Positions 42,635 to 54,359 are shown, numbered from the stretch's first letter. The stretch is 64,000 bases of DNA from Clusia tigrina (GCA_920105625.2 OV050031.1:4133501-4197500); one strand, 5' to 3'. Numbers and translations are program-made. The notes: generated by a model not told the origin, from the letters alone.

Positions 42635-43134
42635 TTACACGGGTGGGCTCTCCTCGTGGTTCTTGGTCGTCCAAATGCCGGGCAAGAGCTGTGGAGGTAG
42701 ATTCGAGTGCGGCTTGGTTATTATGCTAGTAAAGATGGCATTGGTTGTTCCCTTCGCGTAGGCCTTGTTATCGATGCCGTCCGCATTGGTCATTTGAGTG
42801 GCGGTTGCCATGTTGCGTGCGGTTAGTGATGGTTTCGGCTCACTGAGCGTACGTGGACTAGAGATGAGAGTGGTTAAAACACCACCAATTATTGCCAGAG
42901 AGGCGAATGCCGTTTGCGGCACCAGCTGCCCGAAAATCACAGTCGCTCCAATGAACGGAGCGCCCAGCAGCCAAAAACGCGCCCAGCATATCGTCGAGAA
43001 GGACGTTATTTTCTTCTTGTCATCGCTGACCAGCTCAACGGTGCATGTGGTGAGTATGGAGAGTGTGGTGGAAATTGCCGTTTTGGAAACCATGGCGCTG
43101 AGCATGAGCAGAGCAACGCGTGCATTGATAGGAA
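42635..43134 (-). CDS. SLC22-like transporter last exon, TM10-TM12 and tail
   Basis: The acceptor CCCACTTTTAG gives PINARVALLMLSAMVSKTAI; the frame crosses TM10-12 and ends TTKNHEESPPV with a TAA stop. Where most SLC22 members have an ELYPTxxR motif between TM10 and TM11, this protein reads TVELVSDDKKKITSF, another sign of divergence. The antisense frames over this exon are shadows. Confidence 0.85.
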
Positions 43135-45705
43135 CTAAAAGTGGGAGAGAAATAATGTTTAATATCATGGAAAATGAATGTTAATAAATTCAAGGTGATA
43201 TTTGGAGAGGTGATCAAACAATTTTCAGCCTTAGAGCATGTCTCAGAGAACATTGAGGAGATGAGTAGTCTCCCGAAAGGAACTTCGTGAAAAATTCACT
43301 ACGAAAGAGGCGACTAAGCGGTCTTTATGCGTATTCATTAATGGGAATCCCACGGAAACAGAGATGATTTAGTCCCACCGTCGCTTTGGAATATGGGTGA
43401 AGAGCAGTTGTCAACTCTGTCCAAGTATATAATCGTTATTGGGAATCCAACCCTTAGTTCAGCACAATCATCACGAAGAGGCGCATCAAAAGTTGAGGAA
43501 CACAAAACCCGAGTAGAAAATCAATTGAGTGTTCTTTTACTTAATCATCGTTAGACAATGATCTCTGAGAGAATCTCTCAAAACATTTCAAAGTCGAGTT
43601 CCTCAGACACCTTACCAGACTGAAAAGTGAATGCATTTGGTTTCTCTTCACTTACTATCGTGCGGCACCAACCAGCCCATGTAGGCTATGCATCCGGCCA
43701 CTACATTAAATAAGCCCGTCCACACCCATTTGCGCGTTGTCTTCAGTATGAGAAACAGCCCAAAGAAGGTGCCTATGATTTCCGAAACGCCCGCCATTAC
43801 AGTGTTGACCTCCAGATGTTCGCGGCTGAACGAGCGTATATTCAGCAGCATGCCATAGTAGACGACTATGTAAATGGACCAGGCCAGATGCACACAGATC
43901 ATGTGCCGCACTGCCTTATCACCCTTCCATATGGACCACCAGCCGGCTGGCGGTGGCGTATCCATGGCGGTTTGCGCCTGCAATTGCAGCTGCTGATCAA
44001 TATCATGAGGAAGACCGTGGCGCGTGCCATTCACTTCGACGCACTGCATTAGAATCTTTTTGGCGTCGAGCACACGGCCCCGAGCTATCATCCAACGTGG
44101 CGAATCGGGTATCCATCTAAGTACCGGAGACATTAAAAATTCTGCAAATTGCTGCAAGAGCTCGAAGTGGATACTTACTGCCACAGGTAGATGAGTATCA
44201 CAGTGGGCCAGGAAATTGCCATGTACAGATACGTCCAGCTTTCGAAGAAACTCGCCACGCCCGGCAGCAATATGACACCAATCGACCAGAATTGCTCGAA
44301 TAGCGTAGTCACGCAAGTCTTGTACTTCCCTCCAGTTATGTCGGACACTGAGGTAGGATAAATACACATTGGTCATAATCAGTTTGAAGGACCTTCAGAA
44401 TCTACTCACTTATCATGCCGCCCGCCGTGTACATTTGCGCACAGCACACCGCCGACAGACATCGGAAGAAGACGTGCAATTCATAGGATGATACATGTCC
44501 GGTGAGATTGCCGCAGAAGATTTGCGTCACCATGCCAAAGAGCATTACATTACGCGGACTAAAACTGCAAAGGAGGGAAAAAGAGATAGAATTTTGTTCA
44601 GCACCCGATTTCAGTGTACTTACTACTTCAGTAGATGATTGGCCAATATGCCGCCCGTCAGCACACCGAACAAATGGAAGAACTGCGTCACTGAGACGAG
44701 AATATCACGCGAACACACCAAGTCGTATTGCGTTATCACCGAGTGAAACTCCGCCTGATGCTGGAACTGGGTGCACGGTATAAGGTTCTCACGTGACGTC
44801 GGCTCCTCCCACACCTTTGGTTCGAGCTCTCGCTGATCGTAACGATAGTAGCTATGGGCGTGCTCCTGAGCATCTTGGTAGACATTGCAGAAGTCTATGC
44901 TGAATTCTTTATCGTCCGCCTCCTCTTTCTGTGGATGCGAGACCTTAATCCAGAGTGTCTGATTTTGAGCGCCGACCGTGTTCGGTGGCTTGCAGAAGAA
45001 TTCGCCATGACGCGGCGATGGAGCGGTGAAAATGATGCAGGCCATAAACCAGGAAGACGGTATCTTGCACAGAAAAATCAACAGCACCGTTCGCAGCTGC
45101 CATTTACCCCATTCGCCAGTGATGCGTCCGACGGCGTCGACTTTCGTTTGCATTTTTGTGGACGCCTTCGGTGCTTTGCCTTGGATTTTCGAGAAGGAGT
45201 CCTTCGGATACAGGCCGTATTGGTGTATGTGCGTGTAGACGACGGGTTTTTTGGTGTAGTTGCAGTTGCTGTAGAGTGATTTGTTCTCGTTGTTGTTGTC
45301 ACCGATGTTTATGCTGGTGTCGGTGTTGGTGTCGTCAGTCGTTGTTGTTGTTGTTGTTCCTGTGGTAGGTGTGCTGGTGCTGCCATCAGCCCTGCTGAGC
45401 GATGTAATTGAGCTGCGTCGCCGGCATCCACTCACAGGTGTGCCATTCGCTGTGGGCGTGAGCGAGAGCGGTGGTTGCGTGAGATTGCCGGTGCTGCGTT
45501 TCCGTGCGTTCGATGTGGGTGTGGTATGTGCGGGTGAATTAGAGGTAATGTCGACTGCGCTATAGGAAGGATTGTGTCCCTTCGTTGATATGTGATTCGG
45601 AGTATTGGCGTTGCTATTGTTGTTGTTGTTATTATTGTTATTGTTATTGTTGTGTTTGGCTTCGGGCGTTGTGTCCTCTTTAATCGGCAGCAACGGTGAT
45701 TCTGC
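42635..45705 (-). CDS. SLC22-family (organic cation/carcinine-like) transporter, 5' end missing
   Basis: A major facilitator of the SLC22 type, expected to move organic ions across the plasma membrane with 12 helices. Exons 44624-45705, 44410-44564, 44179-44347, 43656-44116 and 42635-43134 join in consistent phase and give 788 residues. Visible features: a Ser/Thr/Asn-rich N-terminus with a run of 12 Asn; WGKWQLRTVLLIFLCKIPSS entering TM1; a long extracellular loop with Cys residues; the TQYDLVCSRD motif (family EFDLVC); and WIPDSPRW after TM6 (family PESPRW). The helix 2-3 loop reads NHLLKYFSPRN rather than the MFS D-R-x-G-R-R pattern, so this is a divergent insert. The first visible exon begins at an acceptor, so the start codon lies further upstream (beyond 45711). 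Substrate unknown. Confidence 0.88.
43656..44116 (-). CDS. SLC22-like transporter exon, central loop to TM9
   Basis: The acceptor GGTACTTAG gives QWIPDSPRWMIARGRVLDAK, the SLC22 PESPRW motif and cytoplasmic loop, then TM7-TM9. It ends GWLVPHD plus one base before GTAAGT. Two earlier AG sites (near 44141 and 44133) give stops or the wrong phase, so this acceptor is chosen. Confidence 0.85.
44179..44347 (-). CDS. SLC22-like transporter exon, TM5-TM6
   Basis: The acceptor CTACCTCAG gives SDITGGKYKTCVTTLFEQFW and continues to SWPTVILIYLW; donor GTAAGT leaves phase 2. The G-x-K-Y-K-T segment corresponds to the SLC22 loop before TM5. Confidence 0.85.
44410..44564 (-). CDS. SLC22-like transporter exon, TM3-TM4
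   Basis: The acceptor CTTTGCAG restores Tyr and reads FSPRNVMLFGMVTQIFCGNL through VFFRCLSAVCCAQMYTAGGM, with donor GTGAGT (phase 1). Phase 2 in, 1 out. Confidence 0.85.
44624..45705 (-). CDS. SLC22-like transporter, first visible exon
   Basis: It starts after CTCTCTTGCAG, a polypyrimidine tract plus acceptor, with AESPLLPIKEDTTPEAKH in phase 0. It ends GGILANHLLK plus TA before GTAAGT. A TTG just before it is part of the acceptor, not a start. It encodes the polar N-terminus, TM1, the large extracellular loop and TM2. The first in-frame Met is deep inside (MQTKVDAVGRITGEWGKWQL); starting there would remove the Asn-rich tail but leave the transporter core, so an internal start cannot be excluded. 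Confidence 0.85.
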
Positions 45706-45807
45706 CTGCAAGAGAGAGAGAGGGGAGAGACCGTATCAAAATCAAATGTCTTCTGAAGAATTTTATTATGATTATAGAAAGGAAATTTTAAACTTTGGCA
45801 TAATATG

Positions 45808-46728
45808 AGCTTAAAGAAGGACTAAAGAAGGAATAAGGAAGGACTAAAGAAGGGCTAAGCAAGGATTAAAGAAGGACTAAAGAAGGACCAAAGAAGAGCT
45901 AAAGAAGAGCTAAAGAAGGGCTAAAGTAGGACTAAAGAAGGACCAAAGAAGGGCTACGGAAGGAGTAAAGAAGGATTAAAGAAGGACCAAAGAAGGGCTA
46001 AGAAAGGACTAAAGAAGGACTTAAGAAGGACTAAGGAAGGCCTAAAAAAGGACTAAAAAAGGAACAAAGAAGGGCTAAAGAAGAGCTAAAGGAGGGCTAA
46101 AGAAAGATTAAAGATGGGTTCAGGAAGGACTAAAGATGGGCCAAAGAAGGGCAAAAGAATAGCTAAAGGAGGGCTAAAGTAGGACTAAAGAAGGACCAAA
46201 GAAGGGCTACGGAAGGAGTAAAGAAGGATTAAAGAAGGACCAAAGAAGGGCTATGGAAGGACTAAAGAAGGACTAAAGAAGGACTAAGGAAGGCCTAAAG
46301 AAGGACTAAAAAAGGAACAAAGAAGGCCTAAAGAAGAGCTAATGGAGGGCTAAAGAAAGATTAAAGAAGGGTTAAGGAAGGACTAAAGAAGGGCCAAAGA
46401 AGGGCAAAAGAAGAGCTAAAGGAGGTCTAAAGAAAGACTAAAGAAGGACCAAAGTAGGGCTAAAGAAGAGCTAAAGGTGGGCTAAAGAAGGACTTAAGAA
46501 GGGCTAAGGAAAGGCTTAAGGAGGGATAAGGAAGGAGTAAAGAAGGATTAAAGAAGGACCGAAGAGGGGCTAAAGAAGTGCTAAAGGAGGGCTAAAGAAG
46601 GACTTAGAAAGGGCTAAAGAAGAGCTAAAGGAGGGATAAGGAAGGAGTAAAGAAGGGCTAAAGAAGAACCAAAGAAGGGCTAAAGAAGAGCTAAAGGAGG
46701 GCTAAAGAAAGACTAAAGATGGGCTTTT
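45808..46728 (+). repeat. Polypurine minisatellite, 11-bp-based, about 0.9 kb
   Basis: About 80 imperfect copies of CTAAAGAAGGA / CCAAAGAAGGG. Purines dominate the plus strand. Larger blocks recur (for example GGGCTACGGAAGGAGTAAAG at 45950 and 46205), giving a higher-order period near 250 bp. It lies 100 bp upstream of the first visible transporter exon, probably within that gene's 5' intron. Confidence 0.9.
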
Positions 46729-46879
46729 TCGGCCGGAACTTCTACGATTGCTACTAATTTTTACCACCTCTAGAATTGGATTAATTTCTATGCAAGGTCT
46801 CTGAGAAGCACTTACATTATATTGGCTCCTTCGATGCCACTACTTTCAGTTTTTAAAAACCATCTCCCCCACCCATTTT

Positions 46880-47250
46880 TGAAGAGCCTCCTCACAGTAG
46901 AATGCCTTCTCGAACCACAGAAAATCTGTTCTAGTTTTATCTCCTTTCCCTCTACCATGGTTTTTTTTTCTAATTTTGATCAGACAAAGTGTGTTACCGC
47001 TTTCATTAGAAGGCCTTACAGAACTACTAACAAGGTATTGAGGACTTTGATAGAGCTTAAACTTAAAGGGATATTGATAAATCGTTGCATAAACCTCTCA
47101 CTATCTCACGAAGTATACTTCTATTTGCTAGAGCCAGTAAATGGCTCGCTGACGTGGGAAGGTGACACAGAACAGAGTTTCTCCTGGTAGCACAAGGGGC
47201 CTAAGGCCTAAGTGATGTTTTTATGGACAACCACATTAACCAACCAACCA
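46880..47250 (+). mobile_element. Probable 3' end of a non-LTR retrotransposon
   Basis: Ends with CAAGGGGCCTAAGGCCTAAG, then a TGGACAACCAC-type segment and AACCAACCAACC, a tail similar in style to the element at 22.9 kb. The upstream frame is open but not recognisable. Called from the tail only. Confidence 0.4.
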
Positions 47251-48044
47251 TCTCACTGACAAATAAGTATTGAAGTTATCAGTAGCTACACCGAGAGTTA
47301 TACATAGTTGCTGGTAATCATATTGTCTTACAACGAACCTTCTATTTCTAGTACATGGTACTCAATGGTCCCGGTGAGGCTGATCCCGGGGAGACTGATT
47401 GTACCGACTTTGGCTTCACCAGGACTACTGATGATAAGTTGAAGCAACCTCATGGGAAACACAGTTTTTTACGACTCGTTTCACACGAAACCCCTCAGAG
47501 ACAGGAATGATTATAAGTATATCATTCCGCTTTGAAAGAGGTGAATTTACAAGAGGTGAATTTATTTGAGGAGGTGGATTTACCACGCTAACAATTTCCT
47601 ATTGACACTTCAGGTTGCCAACATTGTTGCTTGGCATTGAATTGGTGCAACTATTCTACAAAGGAGTAAATTCCTCACTTGAGACCTTTGCAGGAGCTTC
47701 TTGTGTATTGCACAGATTTCTCCCCCTTCCTGGAATTCACCCCATTCCAACACCCCCGTTTCACTTGACATCTCTTCCACTTCATTAAGCGCTTAAATGT
47801 TAAATAACTCTCACCACCTTCGCTCAGTGTAATGCATACAATTACTGGTAACAACCGTGTATGAGTCCGGGGTGTCCTTTTGTAGTGAATATCCTTATAA
47901 TTATTTTGTAAATATGTGCACGAAGGGCGAAATCAAAATAAAGCAGCCGAACAAAAGGAAAGGTAAAAATGAGCCCATTCGGACTTGGACAAAACATTCG
48001 AGCTCATCGTTGAGCATTGTCTGAATTGATGGCCACTTTGTTTT

Positions 48045-48580
48045 GTGTCGCTCACAGAATTATGTTGAAGGCGGAAAATTATAATACTCCCGGGGAATAA
48101 TGTTAGTCACAATAGTACGGAATTTTGTTTTGGTTTCTATTTCCAGAAAAGTGAGGTTTCTTGTGTGAATATGGTCACCTTGCTTTGAGTCGCTTACAGA
48201 ATATGTTAAAGGTGGAAAATGAGAATACACTCGGGGAATAATGTTAGTCATAATATTATAGAATTGAGGGTTTTTGTGTGTCACCTTGCTTTGTGTCGCT
48301 TACAGAATATGTTAAAGGCTGAAAATGAAAATACACCCGGAAAAAATAGCTAGTCATAATAGCATAGTATTTTGCTTTGGTTTCTATTTCCATAAAAGTG
48401 GGGTTTTTTTCAGTGAATATGGTCACCTAGTTTTGTGTCGCTCACAGAATATGTTAAAGGTGGAAAATGAGAATACACTCGGGGAATATTGTTAGTATTA
48501 ATTGTATTAGAATAGAATTGTATTTGAATAGAATTTTGTTTTGGTTTTTATTTCCATACAAGTGAGGGTGTTTTTTGTGT
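48045..48580 (+). repeat. Tandem repeat of about 120-150 bp, four copies
   Basis: Each copy has TTTGTGTCGCTCACAGAATA, GAAAATACACTCGGGGAATA and TTTTGTTTTGGTTTCTATTT. Confidence 0.85.
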
Positions 48581-50229
48581 GCCAATGGTGAACTAAACAG
48601 TGGTGAGTTCTTAGCTTAGATATGGTAGTGGTGGAAACTGCTCACATTGTTGGGGCTTTTTACTCGCTTACTTACTGGAACGTGAATGGTTCCTGGTCTG
48701 GTTTCTAAGTCAATGTTCAAACCCCAACATTTTTTATAGTGAAAGCCATTTCTAGTTACTACCTTAGTAATTGCCTCCAATAGACAACCTTCGATTGATA
48801 GCCTCCAAGTGCGGGGCAAAAGTCAATGCCAAAGCAAAGACTCCTCAAAAGTGTTAAGGCCGAACTGAGCTCGGCAAGGATGCACCTTGGCCACCGTTTT
48901 TCTTTCTATTCTTTACTTAAATTTAATAATGCCCATAAAAACCAACAGCTTGCTGCTAATAAGGAAGCTGGCTTCGTTTCACCGCCTGTGTAGAGGAGTC
49001 GTTAAAAGGACAACAAAGCGGGGGTCATTCTGGGAAGATGATTACGGCAGCTATACTTCGCGTTAAAGCGTTCTTGCTTAAGTGCGCAAAGGCGCATAAA
49101 AATCCTGCTTCAGAGGTGCTTGCTGCCCCACTCCTCCCCATGATGGCTGTTCGCTATTGCCAACGGCTCCCTGGTGGCTGCTCCCTGCGCACTCGTACAC
49201 AAACACCTACGCTTGTACAGGGACTTCTTCACGGACTCATAACCGTACTTGTTGGGGCACGCACTCGTGTATTTGCGGTGTTGTGCGGACTCCTGTCATC
49301 GTTGCGATTAGAGGGGACAATGTGGTCATGGTCAGGCGACGTTGGCAATCATTTATTATTTTATTACATGCTGTTTTGTTGATTTTATTGTCTGATGAAA
49401 AGGCAGCGAAATACTCGTCATTTATAAATTTGGTGTGGCGGATAGGAATCGCTGAGTCCTTTCTGTATAGTGTCCTTTTTCCTACTGGCCAGTCGAGAAA
49501 CTGTACCACAATGGTTTATTCTTTGATATTGATCAGTGTGAGTGGCCTTCCAGCAATGATTAGTGAAGCGAAAATATATGTCAGGATAAGAGTCGGCTTA
49601 GACAGCGGCAGTAGGTGAGTTTGGGCCCGCACATGAGCATCCCAGCCACATGAGCAGCCCAACCATGCCAAGTACAGTCAACGAAAAATCATTTAACTGC
49701 CTTTCAAATATTTGAACGCCATTTGCCCCGGGGACGTTGACACACACAATAGAATATTTCTTTATTTGCATGGTTAGCAAAAAATGATATCACATTGTCA
49801 TATGTCGGCCCGACTGTTACGACTTGAGTGGCTTACTTTGCCAGTGAAATGTTATCGCTCTGGAAAGGCGAAGAGCGGAGAAGACGGAGGCCTGTTTTTC
49901 CTGCCATTGTGTGTAAAAATTGAGTAATGACCCTAATAAAGACAAAAGCGAAAGAGGCAACGTTCATAAAGGATGCTCGGGTACTAACTGGGAAATTTTA
50001 AACGAACCTTGAGAGTCCTTCCATACGTTGGCTGATTAAATTTTGTGTGATGCTATGCTTTTTTATCTTGGAAATGCACGCCTGCAGAGCAGGCCAACAA
50101 TTCATTAAATAAAAATTCATTTCAATATTTTATTTGGAAATATTCTACTCAGGATTCCTTTTAATAATATGCAAGGAGGTGGGTTGAGCGGCTGCCAGAA
50201 TGCAAACTTCGACCTGCATTAACCTTTTG

Positions 50230-51490
50230 TGACACCTCTTGAGACACAAGTTGCTTCCCTTTCAAAAGACCAGCTTTTTGATGCCTTCGATAAAACCAGT
50301 GGTGGAGTCTCTATTTTGGTTTGAAATGTCCTCCAAAGAGTTCAGGAAGTAGTCGCCTAGGAAAGTATTTCTCCTTTGGCACAGCTCTGGATATGTGCAG
50401 CTTAGGTATTGGATGAACTCTATCTCCTCCTTATCCATGGAACTCATACAAAAGTCATTTGTGAGGTTTCTTAATCTGCTGCCATGAGTACCTAGAGTAC
50501 AGTCTGCCGTTAAGACGCATATGACGGTACCTCATGGAGTTCCATACCGGTGTAGGATCAGGATTGTATTGTCAAACGCCCTCTATCAGTGAATCCATCA
50601 ACCTAATGGATCACTGCAGTGTTTTTCAAGCGCAAATAACCGCTATTCACGAAGCCTTGAATTGGCTGAGGATAAACGAGGTAACCGGTAAGGATATATG
50701 TATTTTAGCAGACAGCGAGGCTGCAGTAAGGGCCTTGGATGCATTCCAAATGACCTCAAGGAATGTCAGACTATCGTCGATCTCTTAATGACGTAGCCAA
50801 ACAATTCCATACCCATTTATGCTGGGTACCAGGTCATAGGGATATTCCAGGCAAGTGCAAGGCTGATCAACTTCCGAGAGACGGCCCTTGTGTGCCAAAT
50901 GTTAATGGGCATATGGGTATATCTCTCGCGACTTGTAAGCTGCTCATATGGGAGACACTAATTAACTCTACCAATCAAAGGTGGATCTGTTCCACTACCT
51001 GCGAAATAGTTGTCTGGCGATTCCGCAGGTAGTGGAACAGATCCACATTTGATTGGTAGAGTTAATTATTGTCTCCCATTTGAGCAGCTTACAAGTCGCG
51101 AGAGATATACCCATATGCCTACTAACATTTGGCACACAAGGGCCATCTCTCGGAAGTTGATCAGCCTTGCACTTGCCTGGAATATCCCTATGGTGGATCT
51201 GTTCCACTACCTGCGGAATCGCCAGACAACTATTTCGCAGGTAGTGGAACAGATCCACATTTGATTGGTAGAGTTAATTAGTATCTCCCTTATGAGCAGC
51301 TTACAAGTCGCGAGAGATATGCCCATTGGCACACAAGGTTCGAGAATATCTATAGACTCAATAGACTACAAATTAGGACTATAATAGGAGTCGTCACGGG
51401 ACATTGTCTAGTAGGAAATCATGCAGGAAGAATGGGAGTTGATACGCATGATTTCTGTCGCAGTTGTAGGAACGGGGAGGAACTTGCTTG
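50230..51490. mobile_element. Rearranged non-LTR retrotransposon RNase H / 3' region
   Basis: A plus-strand segment at 50534-50990 reads HCSVFQAQITAIHEALNWLR, ICILADSEAAVRALDAFQM and HTHLCWVPGHRDIPGKCKAD, an RNase H domain with the expected acidic DSxAA motif, in two frames. The matching ORF2 end (TGHCLVGNHAGRMGVDTHDF then CRSC) is plus at 51350-51480. The further-downstream part (YPELCQRRNTFLGDYFLNSL) lies at 50262-50450 on the minus strand, so the element has been internally inverted. See the separate fold-back entry. Confidence 0.8.
50835..51340. repeat. Nested fold-back inverted repeats in retroelement RNase H
   Basis: An arm of about 169 bp (50835-51003) is followed, after a loop of about 20 nt, by its near-perfect reverse complement (51024-51191). 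The same 24-bp foot (GGTGGATCTGTTCCACTACC...) then recurs at 51192 with the loop inverted, followed by another reverse-complement arm to about 51340. Orientation therefore alternates +, -, +, -. High arm identity implies recent formation. Confidence 0.85.
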
Positions 51491-51499
51491 TAAAATAGC

Positions 51500-51655
51500 T
51501 TTCTGCATCTCTGTTAAGCTTGCTGCATCACTGCGAAGCTTTCTGCATCTCTGCGGAACTTTCAGCATCTCTGCCAAGCTTTCTGCATCTCTGCGGAACT
51601 TTCAACATCTCTGCCAAGCTTTCTGCATCTCTGCTAAGCTTTCCGCATCTCTGCT
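51500..51655 (+). repeat. Minisatellite of 18-21 bp
   Basis: About nine copies of AAGCTTTCTGCATCTCTGC, directly after the fold-back retroelement. Confidence 0.85.
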
Positions 51656-51824
51656 TTAGATCCATCCGCTCTAGTGAAGCAATGATTCTAATAAATCAAT
51701 TTCAAACTCGACGAACAAACCTCTTCAAAGCTTTTGTGAATACTCCAGGTAGGAATAGTCCGCCTCCATTCTAGATTCTTTTAGAAGCTTGGACATTTGT
51801 ATTGATGCAGTGAATAACAATATC

Positions 51825-51935
51825 GCACAACTCAATCGACGCACAACTCAATCGACGCGCAACTCAATCGACGCACAACTCAATCGACGCACAGCTCCAT
51901 CGACGCACAACTCAATCGACGCTCAACCTCATCAA
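51825..51935 (+). repeat. Minisatellite of 17 bp
   Basis: About six copies of CGCACAACTCAATCGA with small changes. Confidence 0.85.
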
Positions 51936-51939
51936 TCAT

Positions 51940-53880
51940 TTTTATTTACGTGAAACAATCTCATCTGTGCCTGTGTCCTTGCAAGAAGGATACTTTTGTT
52001 TAACTATTAATAAACAATTTTCCAGTTTGAAGCGATTTTCTTCCTGTAATTCATGGGCTTTTTATAAATTTATGAAGTTGCTCATGTCGCTGTAATTTTG
52101 TAAATATTTCCAGCGTTGGGCAATCAATTTCCTAAATGGCCAAATTATGTCATCTCTGCACGCCCGAGGGGTGAAATGTGTCGCTATCATAATTTATGTA
52201 CGGCAGAAGGAATTCGACTTTTATGTGAACTTCAACAAAAACACAGAACCAGATGGAGACGCTTCGCCACCCACGAGGCAACACATCAGGAGTGTGGTTA
52301 ACCGCGGCTTGTCTGCAAGGAATGTTTGCCGAAAATTTACAATTTTTCGTATCAGGAATAAATTTGGGCTTCTGTGAGTAGGTCAACAGGCAACTGTCGG
52401 TGGTACTCATAGGTTGAGTGGGTTGGAGTCCTGACCCACCTGGTGGTTCATATTTCAATATGAGATATTTCATGAATAATTTTCCTCTCAAGGTTTAAGG
52501 TAATTTTGGCACCCGGGCAGATAAAAGACAAGTTTGGAAATCGGGGATCTAGTTTAAAGGCCCCTCTATTTTTTCAACTGAGAGCCTTTAGACACATCAA
52601 TTTGGCTCTGTGTATATTAGACTTACCAATCTGACTTCTTATATCAATGAATAGGAATAATCCTTTTAAAGAAATATCTTGGTCCTTTATTTAAACACCT
52701 CCCAACTGTCTCCTATACTCCAATATAGACTAGATATGGTGCATTTTTTATAGGTTGATTTTGTACTATTCCATATCCTAAAATATCGCCTTCTTAATTA
52801 TTATTTAACAGATTTGAAGCAGACACATTCAACATTTTGTGCTTAAATTCTCCCTTTCTTTATTGTGTCCCTTTGCATCAGCTTTTGGCGCATACTCTGC
52901 TTCCTTCCCTTCAATCCGCGCAGCTTTACATCTCAGCATAATTTACTTTGAGGTTTTTCTTTGGTGGCTGTTGTGCTTCCGCTTCAGCTTCCAATTACTT
53001 ATATTTCCCGTATAACAATAAACAACGAGAAGCGCACCATTTCCTTTGAATTGAGAATCCTCGTTCTGTGTTGTTGGCCTCATTAACAACAGGATACAAT
53101 AATTGGATGTGCATATTAATGAACGCAAATACATGAGCTTGCTTTGAGGAGGAGCCCACTGATGATGACACCAGCTTCCGGGCATTATTTCAATATTGAT
53201 TTATTGGCCCTGAAGGTGTCACTGGCAAATTACTAATATTTATTTGCCTTTGAGCGATTGGCAGATTGGTGGATTAAGGACTCGTCCGAGTATGTTGGAG
53301 GTAATTACAGAATTCACAGAATTTAATACGAGAAAATATTCATACGGGTATGGAGGTAAATAGATGGGTAGATAGATGAGCACACAGATGAGTGGAGTAG
53401 GGACTTATTTCCGTAGACACCTATACTTGGTTGGTCGAGACAGATTCCTCGGTGCCTTGTACCGTAACAATCTCTTTCAATAGGAACGAAATTTGGCATT
53501 TGTATGGAATGATCAACTAAATAGTGAGGGCAGGTCTACCCTGGGATGGTGGATAAGTGATTGAAAGTAAGGCAGGGAAGGAGCCCACCAGATTATTAAA
53601 CATTTCCACTTATAATGTGAATGAAAATGTATATATACATATATATAAGATAATCAGTCGACAAGTACTCGTGCCCATATGTGTGTTCAGGGTCTCCCCT
53701 TTGATGGACCGTCTCGGGTTGAATAACTTGAGTACGCACTGCGAAGACACCAATCCTCGCCTCGTTTATACATCCACATCAGTTATTTTAGCCTTGCCTA
53801 TCTCACATTGCTACACCCACATAAACCCGCTTCGGATTACTGTTTAACTGAATTTGAAGTATTCTGTTTGCATGTACCCC
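51940..53880. other. Unique DNA, no gene supported
   Basis: Only short or non-ATG frames are seen. Either intergenic or within the missing 5' intron of the SLC22-like gene. Confidence 0.35.
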
Positions 53881-53884
53881 CTTC

Positions 53885-54355
53885 CCCACTTCCCCACTTA
53901 CCTCCTCCCCTTATCCCACTTCTCTGCTTTCACCACTTCCACTCCTTCCCTTCTTCTCTGCTTTCGCCACTTCCACTCCTTCCCCTCTTCTCTGCTTTCA
54001 CCACTTCCACTCCTTCCCCTCTTCTCTGCTTTCACCACTTCCCTCCTTCTCCTTTTCTCTGCTTTCACCACTTCCTTCCTTCCCCACTTCCCCACTTCAC
54101 TCTTTACCCTCTTCCTTCCCTTCTTCTCTGCTTTCACCACTTCTCTCCTTACCTACCTCTCTGCTTTCACCACTTCCCTCCTTCCCTCCTTCTCTGCTTT
54201 CACCACTTCCCTCCTTCCCCTCTTCTCTGCTTTCGCCACTTCCCTCCCACCCCTCTTCTATGCTTTCACCACTTCCACTCCCTCCCCTCTTCTCTGCTTT
54301 CACCACTTCCCTCCTTACCCACCTCTCTGCTTTCACCACACCCCATTCCACTCTC
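53885..54355 (+). repeat. Pyrimidine-rich minisatellite, about 33 bp
   Basis: About thirteen copies of CTCTGCTTTCACCACTTCC plus a CTCCTTCCCCTCTT spacer. The plus strand is nearly all pyrimidine. Confidence 0.9.
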
Positions 54356-54359
54356 TGTT

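Noticed and set aside
45281..45711. Plus-strand frames over the first transporter exon, and a TTG start at 45711
   Set aside because: Antisense shadows of the Asn/Thr-rich coding sequence; the TTG is part of the splice acceptor.
49038..49618. Overlapping plus-strand frames of 114 and 153 codons
   Set aside because: Overlap each other in different frames, no domain, atypical composition and no splice signals.
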